Positions 1-5,826 of a DNA stretch of 5,850 bases are shown piece by piece. Position numbers and translations under genes: made by a program. A model generated the notes under the pieces. That model worked only from the letters and a program-made list of their open reading frames with translations, ran no database searches and was not told the DNA's origin. Position 1 is the stretch's first letter. Each line of letters starts with the position of its first letter. The stretch is from UBA7067 sp051880615 (GTDB taxonomy: Bacteria > Bacillota > Clostridia > Oscillospirales > Acutalibacteraceae), in the NCBI GenBank assembly GCA_051880615.1, contig JBJEOH010000056.1, forward strand, positions 1 to 5,850, given 5' to 3'.

Positions 1-1736
1 GTATGGTTGAAATGTACACTATGCAGAAGTATCTGCAAAGCGATGCACTGCGCCGTAATAATCTGATTAACTTTGATGCGTGGGCATCAACCTTTGGCGA
101 AACCGTAACAGCAATGGAGCTTGCTCCCGAGGGCAACGGTTACAGAATGAAAACCCGTTTTGCCAGATTCTATAATCTCCCCGAGCTTATGGCGATGTTC
201 AAGGAAACAGCCGATATTCAGACAGCAGATATGCTTCAGCTCCCGGTGCCGAAGGCGGAATATCACAATGTACTGCTGAAACCGTCAGAAGAACAAAAGG
301 CAATGGTTGAGTCACTTTCCGACAGAGCGGAGCGAGTGCGAAACAAGATGGTAGCACCGAACGAAGATAATATGCTGCTCATCACGAATGACGGCAGAAA
401 GCTTGCGCTTGATCAACGCCTTATGAATGAAATGCTTCCGGGCAGTGAAACGGGCAAGACCGCCGCCTGTGCCGAGAATGTGTTTAAAATATGGCAGGAT
501 ACAGCCGAAAGCCGTTCTACTCAGATGGTATTCTGTGATTTGTCAACTCCACACGGTGACGGTAAATTCAATGTGTATGATGATTTGCGTGATAAGCTGA
601 TTGCACAAGGCATTCCGAAAGAAGAAATCGCATATATACATTCTGCGAAAACAGAGGTTGCGAAAAAAGAGATGTTCGGCAAGGTCAGAAGCGGTAAAAT
701 CCGAGTGCTGCTCGGCTCGACTCAGAAGATGGGTGCAGGCACAAATGTTCAGCAAAAGCTGAAGGCTTTACATCATCTCGACTGCCCTTGGCGACCAAGT
801 GATCTGCAACAGCGTGAGGGTCGCATAATCCGCCGAGGCAATGAAAACGCAAAGGTTGACATATACACCTATGTTACAGAAAACACCTTTGACAGTTATC
901 TGTATCAGCTCGTAGAGAGCAAGCAGAAGTTCATCGGACAGATTATGACCTCAAAAAGCCCTGTAAGATCCGCCGAGGATATTGACGAAACGGCGCTCAG
1001 CTACGCTGAAATCAAAGCATTGTGCAGTGGCAATCCTCACATCAAAGAAAAGATGGATTTGGATATTCAGGTGCAGAAGCTTAAGATGCTCAAAGCGAAT
1101 TTCCTCTCGGAAAAATATAACCTTGAGGATAGAATTGCAAAATACTATCCTCAGGCATTAATACGAAGTGAATCAATCATTGAGGGTTTAAAGCTTGATA
1201 TCCAGCGAGCTGCTCAACACCCGTTACCAGCAGACAAGGAACAGTTTGTCGGTATGAAGATAAACGGCGTACAGTTTACGGATAAGAAAGCCGCAGGTGC
1301 AGAGCTGATTGCCTGCTGTAAGCAAATGAAAAGCCCCGACCCTGTACCGATTGGCGAATACCGAGGCTTTACGATAAATCTGTATTTTGACTCTGCCGAA
1401 AGACAATTTGCTGTCAACCTCAAGGGTGAGCGTGGCTATTCTGTAACATTGGGGACTGATGTATTCGGAAACATATCACGAATCAACAATGCCATAGACG
1501 GAATTGACCGACAGCTTGAGCGTGCAAAGCTTGAATATGATAGCTTACAAAATCAGCTGCAAACCGCAAAGGAGCAGGTTGTAAAGCCTTTTCCGCAGGA
1601 GGAAGAATTGCAGTCTAAATCAGCTCGATTAAATGAGCTTAACGCATTGATTACCCTTGATAACAAAAAAGGCAATGTCAAAGAAGCTGAGGAGCAAAAC
1701 ACACCACAATACTCTGCACCAAAAAGGAGGAGATAA
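1..1736 (+). CDS. SNF2-type helicase / DNA methylase of a conjugative element, C-terminal part (5' end outside window)
   Basis: This is the last 577 codons of a frame still open at the left edge, so the ATG at position 3 is probably internal. The visible part matches the C-terminal helicase lobe of the very large methylase-helicase proteins carried by Tn1549/CTn-like elements of Clostridia, which usually exceed 2000 residues. Fragment residues 238-250 (LGSTQKMGAGTNVQ region) fit helicase motif V. Residues 270-279 (QREGRIIRRG) fit the arginine-finger motif VI. The stretch WRPSDL (263-268) and the block SKSPVRSAEDIDETALSYAE (317-336) are hallmarks of this family. Residues about 345-575 are a charged, partly coiled-coil tail. 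The Walker A/B motifs and methylase domain would lie upstream. The protein is thought to act on element DNA during maintenance or transfer, but its exact role is not established. The gene ends KRRR, encoded by the ribosome binding site of the next gene, and stops 5 bp before it. Confidence 0.9.
   Translation, partial: MVEMYTMQKYLQSDALRRNNLINFDAWASTFGETVTAMELAPEGNGYRMKTRFARFYNLPELMAMFKETADIQTADMLQLPVPKAEYHNVLLKPSEEQKAMVESLSDRAERVRNKMVAPNEDNMLLITNDGRKLALDQRLMNEMLPGSETGKTAACAENVFKIWQDTAESRSTQMVFCDLSTPHGDGKFNVYDDLRDKLIAQGIPKEEIAYIHSAKTEVAKKEMFGKVRSGKIRVLLGSTQKMGAGTNVQQKLKALHHLDCPWRPSDLQQREGRIIRRGNENAKVDIYTYVTENTFDSYLYQLVESKQKFIGQIMTSKSPVRSAEDIDETALSYAEIKALCSGNPHIKEKMDLDIQVQKLKMLKANFLSEKYNLEDRIAKYYPQALIRSESIIEGLKLDIQRAAQHPLPADKEQFVGMKINGVQFTDKKAAGAELIACCKQMKSPDPVPIGEYRGFTINLYFDSAERQFAVNLKGERGYSVTLGTDVFGNISRINNAIDGIDRQLERAKLEYDSLQNQLQTAKEQVVKPFPQEEELQSKSARLNELNALITLDNKKGNVKEAEEQNTPQYSAPKRRR
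1724..1732 (+). promoter_or_regulatory. Shine-Dalgarno sequence embedded in the end of the helicase gene
   Basis: The purine run AAGGAGGAG sits in the final Lys-Arg-Arg-Arg codons of the upstream gene and ends 9 nt before the ATG at 1742. It fixes that start codon. With only 5 nt between stop and start, translational coupling of the two genes is likely. Confidence 0.85.
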
Positions 1737-1741
1737 GAATT

Positions 1742-2575
1742 ATGCCGCAGAATATCTATGAAGTAACCATAACCGAAACCTTGCAACGCAGGGTTTCGGT
1801 TAGTGCCGAAAGTGCCGAGGAGGCTGAAGCAAAAGTGACCGACCGATGGAATAAGAGCGAAATCATACTTAACGCAGATGATTTTGTCGGCGTCGATTAC
1901 AAAGCAAAGATATCAAAGCAAGAGCAGAAAGCATCGACAGAATTCAGTATTTATCAGATTGATACGGATAGAGATATTGAGCGTGTTTGCTTTTTAAAAT
2001 ACGATTCACTTGAAAAATTTCAGAATTCTAAAGATGTCAATGCCTCAATTTATAACAAGGTTTATGAGGGCGAAATGGAAGTTGCTTCTCTTGATGCAAT
2101 ATACGAAAGGTTCAACACAAACCACCCTGCCGACTACATCGGTCGTTCACTTTCAGTTTCTGATGTAGTTGAAATCACGAAAAGCAACAGAATTGACCCC
2201 GGTTTTTATTTTGTTGACAGCATTGGTTTCAAAAACATTGTATTCGATAAAACACTTTGTAAACAGACTCAGCCAAAGGTTGAACTGTTAGGCTTGTATC
2301 ACCGACCAAGCGATAACTCCGAATATATGCACTACGCCGTAACAAACAATAAGGGAATAAGAAAAGACTGTATCACAAACGGAGTGTATGTCTGGTCGGA
2401 CGGCAAAAACGCTGAACGAATAGCAATGCTTGAAAAGGTAAATTCAATTGATACTCAGAAGATGGAAAGCCTTCTGAATAAATATCAGCCTGACAAGGCA
2501 GCATTTACAGCACTTGATAAGGTTAAGGCATTAAGCCAGAGCGAAGTACAGAAAAAACCACATATTCAGCACTGA
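1742..2575 (+). CDS. DpnD/PcfM-like and YodL-like domain accessory protein of the conjugative element
   Basis: A 277-residue cytoplasmic protein with no signal peptide or membrane segment. Residues 4-55 (YEVTITETLQRRVSVSAES through ADDFVGVDY) match the small DpnD/PcfM-like domain found in conjugative plasmid and ICE proteins, whose function is unknown. Residues about 67-166 match the YodL-like domain: FSIYQ at the start, then YERFNTNHPADYIGRSLSVS and DVVEI, and finally YFVDSIGF. Residues about 178-277 (from VELLGLYHRPSD) form a further region I do not recognise; it has aromatic-rich beta-like segments and a charged helical end. The start is set by the strong Shine-Dalgarno in the gene upstream, and the gene is probably cotranscribed with the helicase. 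Its placement directly after the helicase-methylase is typical of Clostridia ICEs and supports a backbone rather than cargo role. Molecular function is unknown; no catalytic motif is visible. Confidence 0.8.
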   Translation: MPQNIYEVTITETLQRRVSVSAESAEEAEAKVTDRWNKSEIILNADDFVGVDYKAKISKQEQKASTEFSIYQIDTDRDIERVCFLKYDSLEKFQNSKDVNASIYNKVYEGEMEVASLDAIYERFNTNHPADYIGRSLSVSDVVEITKSNRIDPGFYFVDSIGFKNIVFDKTLCKQTQPKVELLGLYHRPSDNSEYMHYAVTNNKGIRKDCITNGVYVWSDGKNAERIAMLEKVNSIDTQKMESLLNKYQPDKAAFTALDKVKALSQSEVQKKPHIQH

Positions 2576-2606
2576 AAAGCGGAACCAGTTCCGCTTTTTC
2601 TTTTCT
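2575..2606 (+). terminator. Intrinsic terminator after the ICE backbone genes
   Basis: AAAAGCGGAAC (2575-2585) pairs perfectly with GTTCCGCTTTT (2588-2598), leaving a nominal CA loop (4 nt if the last pair opens). The T-rich run TTTTTCTTTTCT follows. The first A is also the last base of the upstream TGA stop codon. Because the arms carry A-runs and T-runs symmetrically, it could also work for transcripts from the right. Confidence 0.88.
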
Positions 2607-2617
2607 GATGGGATTTC
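2575..2617 (+). repeat. Left copy of a terminator-containing direct repeat
   Basis: This 43-bp stretch matches 5795-5838 at 38 positions, with one 1-nt indel. The match covers the hairpin and continues past it through CTTTTCTG, TGG and TTTC, so it is more than a shared stem. The two copies bracket the surface-protein block. Confidence 0.7.
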
Positions 2618-2620
2618 AGT

Positions 2621-2653
2621 AGCAGTTACATTGTTGTAGCTGCTTTTTATTTT
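2621..2653 (+). terminator. Terminator-like hairpin immediately before the membrane-protein gene (possible attenuator)
   Basis: AGCAGTTACA (2621-2630) pairs with TGTAGCTGCT (2635-2644) over 10 bp with one G-U pair and a TTGT loop. TTTTATTTT follows at 2645-2653. The Shine-Dalgarno AAAGGAG starts only 2 nt later, at 2655. I see no convincing promoter between this hairpin and the gene, so it either attenuates transcription entering the gene or marks an mRNA processing or 5'-stabilising element. Confidence 0.65.
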
Positions 2654-2670
2654 GAAAGGAGAAATTTAAA

Positions 2671-3258
2671 ATGAACAAAAATTATAAGTCGAATGAAAAG
2701 AATGATTGCAGCAGCCCAAAGGATAATACACAAAAATTTAAAATCTTGAATTTACTTTATAAGATTTTTGTGGCTTTGGGAATTGTCGCTATCATTCTTC
2801 TCATTATTTTCAAACCTTGCGACTGCAAATGTGATTGCGCAAAATCGACAAGTCAGAGTACATATTTTGATACAACGGTTGATGATTCGGTATCCGACGA
2901 AAAAACCGAATCTGCTGTGGCGGACCTCAACCAACAGGTTGAGGACGGAATGATTACTATGTCTATGAACGCAGACCCGTCGTTTGACAACGGATCAGCT
3001 AAAGGCAATTTGCTGATCGAAAACGATAAGATTAATAAACACCCACAGGTTGTTCAGATTTATCGCAATGATACTAAAGAATTAATTTATACATCAAGTA
3101 TGATTCCTGTCGGACAGTTCATAAATGATGATACCCTCGATGTTAAGCTGCCCAAAGGCGATTACAAGTGCACTGCATATTTTAATGCGGTAGACGAAAA
3201 CACTGGCGAAAAGCTCGGAACAAGCGGAGCAAACATCACAATTCACATCTTAAACTAA
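2671..3258 (+). CDS. Single-pass membrane protein with CxCxCxC juxtamembrane motif and extracellular beta-rich domain
   Basis: A 195-residue protein with a strong AAAGGAG site (2655-2661) 9 nt before the ATG. Residues 1-28 are polar and lysine-rich, residues about 29-48 form one hydrophobic helix, and Cys50, Cys52, Cys54 and Cys56 follow at once (PCDCKCDC). Positive charge before the helix and the acidic segment after it suggest N-in/C-out topology. Residues about 64-90 are a Ser/Asp/Glu-rich stalk. Residues about 91-195 look like a compact beta domain (for example GDYKCTAYFNAVDENTGEKL and GANITI). I recognise this as a type of hypothetical protein seen in gut Firmicutes accessory regions, but know of no established function. 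It heads the surface block and may anchor or organise the two secreted proteins downstream (inference). No lipobox is visible, because the cysteines follow a full helix rather than an L-x-G/A-C cleavage site. Confidence 0.8.
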   Translation: MNKNYKSNEKNDCSSPKDNTQKFKILNLLYKIFVALGIVAIILLIIFKPCDCKCDCAKSTSQSTYFDTTVDDSVSDEKTESAVADLNQQVEDGMITMSMNADPSFDNGSAKGNLLIENDKINKHPQVVQIYRNDTKELIYTSSMIPVGQFINDDTLDVKLPKGDYKCTAYFNAVDENTGEKLGTSGANITIHILN

Positions 3259-3350
3259 TATAGAATTTACCCCCGAATGATATATAAAGTGCAAGATGTT
3301 TATTGATAAATAAAAACAAAATTTTTAAAAGAAAGTAGGATTGATGTTTT
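3259..3350 (+). promoter_or_regulatory. Leader of the small secreted-protein gene with weak promoter candidate and C-run
   Basis: This 92-nt AT-rich gap has no terminator, so read-through from the membrane-protein gene is possible. TATAAA at 3283-3288 is a fair -10 candidate, but no good -35 lies about 17 bp upstream. A second weak candidate is TTGATA at 3303-3308 with a poor -10. ACCCCCGA at 3269-3276 contains the only run of five C I see in the window. A weak ribosome binding site, AGTAGGA (3334-3340), lies 10 nt before the ATG. Confidence 0.35.
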
Positions 3351-3884
3351 ATGAAAAAGATGAAAAAGTTTTTAACCCTTTTAGCAGTTGCGGCTCTTGG
3401 CGTAACAAGTGTTGTATCAGCAGGTGCGATTGATGCGTCGGGTGGTTCTGACACCACAAAAGTAGAATTGACAGCAGAGGCTGCAACATTTAAGGTAACG
3501 GTTCCGACCGTACTTCCTTATTCGGTAGCCGCAGACGGTACTGTAAGCGTTGCAACGGACGCTAAAATTTCCAATCTCGGCAACGGACCTGTTGTAGTAA
3601 CAGATGTAACGGCTAAGACACTTGATGCTTGGAAGCTTGTTGAAGTAGGCACGGATTTTCAGGCTGTTAAGGTGAATTCTCCACAGTTTACTATGACCCT
3701 TAACGGTGACAATTTCCCGGCAGGCACAACCTCTGTATTGCCGCTCGGCTCAGCTTGGACGCCTATTAACGGTAACTCCGATTTTGCCCTTACATACAGC
3801 GGCGATTTTGCCGAGCAGAGCGATGCTATTGACGGCGAGAATATTGCGAATGTAATATTCACCATTGGTTGGTACACAGTATAA
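3351..3884 (+). CDS. Small secreted beta-rich protein of unknown function
   Basis: A 177-residue protein. Residues 1-26 form a classical signal peptide: MKKMKK, a hydrophobic stretch LTLLAVAALGVTSVV, then SAGA with likely cleavage around residues 24-26. The mature part is Thr/Val/Gly-rich and looks like a beta sandwich. Signature pieces are ATFKVTVPTVLPYSVAADG (45-63), GNGPVVVTDV (77-86), VEVGTDFQAV (98-107) and the terminal ANVIFTIGW (166-174). I have seen this F-x-V-T-V-P/ADGTV/GP-V-V pattern in small exported proteins of gut Clostridia but know no proven function. There is no LPXTG, membrane anchor or cysteine. The next gene carries a clear paralogue as its N-terminal domain. The ATG is the only in-frame start consistent with the signal peptide. 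A structural or pilin-like surface subunit is possible but unproven. Expression may exceed that of the next gene, because a strong terminator-like hairpin lies between them. Confidence 0.8.
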   Translation: MKKMKKFLTLLAVAALGVTSVVSAGAIDASGGSDTTKVELTAEAATFKVTVPTVLPYSVAADGTVSVATDAKISNLGNGPVVVTDVTAKTLDAWKLVEVGTDFQAVKVNSPQFTMTLNGDNFPAGTTSVLPLGSAWTPINGNSDFALTYSGDFAEQSDAIDGENIANVIFTIGWYTV

Positions 3885-3907
3885 AAATAAAATAAAAGCT
3901 TAATTCG

Positions 3908-3957
3908 ATTGCGTTATACAGGCTCGGGGGTGCCTTGTATAACGCAATTTTCATTTT
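3908..3957 (+). terminator. Strong terminator-like hairpin between the two secreted-protein genes (possible attenuator)
   Basis: ATTGCGTTATACA (3908-3920) pairs perfectly with TGTATAACGCAAT (3936-3948). The stem extends by GGC/GCC across a bulged T at 3935, for 16 bp in total. The loop is TCGGGGGT (3924-3931), and TTTCATTTT follows. The Shine-Dalgarno AAAGGAG of the next gene begins at 3961, leaving no room for a promoter in between. It should terminate most transcripts of the small secreted-protein gene and lower expression of the large one, unless read-through is regulated. Confidence 0.8.
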
Positions 3958-3976
3958 GCGAAAGGAGAACAAACTA

Positions 3977-5752
3977 ATGTTTACCTCAATAAAAAGTAGA
4001 TTGATTTCATTTTTCTTGGTTGTTGCGTTGGTGTTCAGTTTGCTGTTTGCATCAGCCATTCCGACTAACGCAGCTTCCGACATTTCTTCTTCCGGCGGAA
4101 ACGGCGAAAGTAAAGTAGTTACAACTGTTGCCCCGTCAATATTCAGTGTAACCGTACCGTATGTGTTACCAATCTCAGTTGCCGCAGACGGCACTGTTAG
4201 CGTTGCAGACAATGCAGCTATTACAAACAATTCAAACGGTCCGATAATTGTAAGCAGTGCTGAAATTACTGCAAAAAACGGATGGGAGCTTGTTGAAGTA
4301 GGCACAGACTTTCAGGCAGTGCCGGTAAATTCAAAGCAGCTCACTCTCAGTATGATGGGAAAATCTGTTGATGTATCAGGTTCGGTTGATCCGAGTTTGT
4401 TTAGTTCTATCAACGGTAATAGCTCATTAAATATCAGCTATGACGCAGATGCCGCAGTTCAGGGTGATGCATTAAGCAATCAGAATGTAGCTGATGTGCT
4501 GTTTACCGTAGAATGGGACAGTTACGAGCAATCGGGTGATGTTGTCAGCAAAACTGCTTTAAACACTTTTGCAGTAAGTAACAACTTAAAAACTTTCCAA
4601 AGAACTACTGAAAATTTAAACATTGATGATGTTTTAGCTGATGACAGAATGGTTAAAATCGACAATGCGCCTGTGGTAGCCAGTGGAAAGTCAAGGACAA
4701 TAGCATCAGGTGCTGCCGCCGAAACCGAACCGGTGGTTTACGCTTGGTCTGATAATAATGGTAACGGCTATTGGTGGTCTAATGCTGATAAGGTGTATTT
4801 GCCTGCTGATTGCTCAGGTATGTTTAGGAACAGTAAACTCACTAGCTTGGATTTATCAAACTTCGATACGTCCAATGTTACTAATATGAGTGAGATGTTT
4901 TCTGGATGTTCAAAGCTTACTTCATTAGATTTGTCTAACTTTGACACTTCCAATGTTGTAGATATGACTAATATGTTTTCTAGCTGTTCAAATCTTAGAT
5001 CATTAGATTTATCATCGTTTAATACAAGCTATGTAACAAGTATGTATAAAATGTTCTATGGTTGCACTAAACTTACATCTCTTAATTTATCAAATTTTGA
5101 TACTTCTAATGTAATATCTATGGGTTATATGTTCAATGAATGTTCAAATCTTACATCATTAGATTTATCATCGTTTAATACAATTAATACAACATATATG
5201 AGTGGTATGTTTTTTAGATGTAATGAACTCGTTTCATTAGATTTATTATCCTTTAACACTTACAATGTACAAAATATGGATTATATGTTTGCTGCTTGTA
5301 AAAATCTAACATCATTAAATATTTCCTCGTTTAATACATCCAATGTTTATACTATGAGTTATATGTTTGCGGATTGTAATAATCTTATATCATTAGATTT
5401 ATCTGGGTTTTATACAAATAAAGCAACAAATATGTATGGTATGTTTGCAAATTGTCAAACTATTCAAACTTTAGATTTATCATCATTTATAACGGACAAT
5501 GTAAAAGATATGTCTCATATGTTCTACTATTGCAACTCTTTAACAACTATTTATGTTTCTGATTTTAATGTAAATAATGTTACAAGCGGCGATTTGATGT
5601 TCTTTAGTTGTGGTAATCTTAAAGGTCAAAACGGAACTCCTTATCAAGATAGCTTTTTCCCTTATACCACTAGAGATGATGTAACATTTGCACGCATTGA
5701 CTTGCCAGGAAGTGAAGGACTTTTCACCTATAAAGCTAAAACAGCTGCATAA
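3977..5752 (+). CDS. Secreted BspA-family (DUF285) leucine-rich repeat surface protein with paralogous N-terminal domain
   Basis: A 591-residue exported protein. I chose the ATG at 3977 because AAAGGAG (3961-3967) lies 9 nt upstream and a good signal peptide follows (residues 1 to about 32, hydrophobic 8-26, cleavage near PTNA). An upstream in-frame TTG at 3935 lies inside a hairpin stem. Residues 51-182 are a paralogue of the preceding small secreted protein, sharing SVAADGTVSVA, VEVGTDFQAV and the ending FTVEW. Residues about 183-252 are a polar linker. Residues 253-287 (YAWSDNNGNGYWWSNADK, then CSGMF) resemble the N-cap of DUF285 arrays. Residues 288-547 are ten exact 26-residue repeats of the LTSLDLSNFDTSNV...MF..C type. 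Residues 548-591 are a C-cap ending ARIDLPGSEGLFTYK, typical of BspA-like proteins. Such proteins are linked to adhesion, and the ligand here is unknown. No LPXTG or membrane anchor is visible. Confidence 0.9.
   Translation: MFTSIKSRLISFFLVVALVFSLLFASAIPTNAASDISSSGGNGESKVVTTVAPSIFSVTVPYVLPISVAADGTVSVADNAAITNNSNGPIIVSSAEITAKNGWELVEVGTDFQAVPVNSKQLTLSMMGKSVDVSGSVDPSLFSSINGNSSLNISYDADAAVQGDALSNQNVADVLFTVEWDSYEQSGDVVSKTALNTFAVSNNLKTFQRTTENLNIDDVLADDRMVKIDNAPVVASGKSRTIASGAAAETEPVVYAWSDNNGNGYWWSNADKVYLPADCSGMFRNSKLTSLDLSNFDTSNVTNMSEMFSGCSKLTSLDLSNFDTSNVVDMTNMFSSCSNLRSLDLSSFNTSYVTSMYKMFYGCTKLTSLNLSNFDTSNVISMGYMFNECSNLTSLDLSSFNTINTTYMSGMFFRCNELVSLDLLSFNTYNVQNMDYMFAACKNLTSLNISSFNTSNVYTMSYMFADCNNLISLDLSGFYTNKATNMYGMFANCQTIQTLDLSSFITDNVKDMSHMFYYCNSLTTIYVSDFNVNNVTSGDLMFFSCGNLKGQNGTPYQDSFFPYTTRDDVTFARIDLPGSEGLFTYKAKTAA
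4838..5617 (+). repeat. Ten in-frame 78-bp DUF285/BspA leucine-rich repeats
   Basis: Units start at 4838, 4916, 4994, 5072, 5150, 5228, 5306, 5384, 5462 and 5540, each exactly 78 bp (26 codons). The consensus is L-T-S-L-D-L-S-x-F-x-T, then M at position 17, M-F at 20-21 and C at 24. Phe9, Met20-Phe21 and Cys24 are kept in all ten units; Met17 is missing only in the last. The first two units are closest to the family consensus and the last two most degenerate. Units 3 and 5 share a nearly identical stretch around ATTAGATTTATCATCGTTTA. The array is AT-rich: unit 3 is about 27% GC by hand count. Confidence 0.93.
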
Positions 5753-5757
5753 TTCAG

Positions 5758-5783
5758 AAGGCGGAGCTTAGCGGTTTCGCCTT
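5758..5783 (+). terminator. Hairpin just after the leucine-rich repeat gene
   Basis: AAGGCG (5758-5763) pairs with CGCCTT (5778-5783). The stem can extend inward by four pairs, including two G-U, to a 6-nt TTAGCG loop. The following TTTGATTTG is a weak T-tract, so it is either a weak terminator or a 3'-end stabiliser ahead of the stronger terminator at 5795. Confidence 0.45.
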
Positions 5784-5794
5784 TGATTTGTTAC

Positions 5795-5826
5795 AAAAGC
5801 GGAACCGATTCCGCTTTTTTCTTTTC
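5795..5826 (+). terminator. Intrinsic terminator closing the surface-protein block
   Basis: AAAAGCGGAA (5795-5804) pairs perfectly with TTCCGCTTTT (5809-5818) around a CCGA loop. TTCTTTTCT follows. It is nearly the same sequence as the terminator at 2575 and could act in both directions. Confidence 0.88.

Noticed and set aside
441..461. Possible Walker A motif GSETGKT in the helicase fragment
   Set aside because: It is one residue short of GxxxxGKT (the needed Gly is Pro146), lies between the helicase lobes, and this position is variable in the family as I know it. The real Walker A should be upstream of the window.
3299..3310. AT palindrome TTTATTGATAAA as an operator
   Set aside because: A 5-bp arm palindrome in AT-rich leader DNA is expected by chance, and no second copy was seen near other starts.
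3935..3976. Upstream in-frame TTG start that would extend the repeat protein by 14 residues
   Set aside because: The TTG lies in the 3' half of a strong hairpin, has no ribosome binding site and would precede the signal peptide with MYNAIFILRKENKL. The ATG at 3977 has AAAGGAG at the ideal spacing.
3859..4305. 148-codon open frame on the minus strand
   Set aside because: It runs antisense through the hairpin and the signal-peptide region of a well-supported gene and has no ribosome binding site or recognisable domain. The coding signal belongs to the + strand.
3351..4522. WxL cell-wall-binding domain in the secreted proteins
   Set aside because: Each has a terminal Trp (FTIGW, FTVEW), but the paired W-x-L motifs of the WxL family are absent.
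4838..5617. Regularly spaced 78-bp repeats as a CRISPR array
   Set aside because: The units are contiguous, keep an open reading frame with a clear protein consensus and vary mostly as diverged coding repeats; there are no spacers.
5600..5752. Sortase anchoring signal at the end of the repeat protein
   Set aside because: No LPXTG-like motif, hydrophobic segment or basic tail is present; the protein ends FTYKAKTAA.
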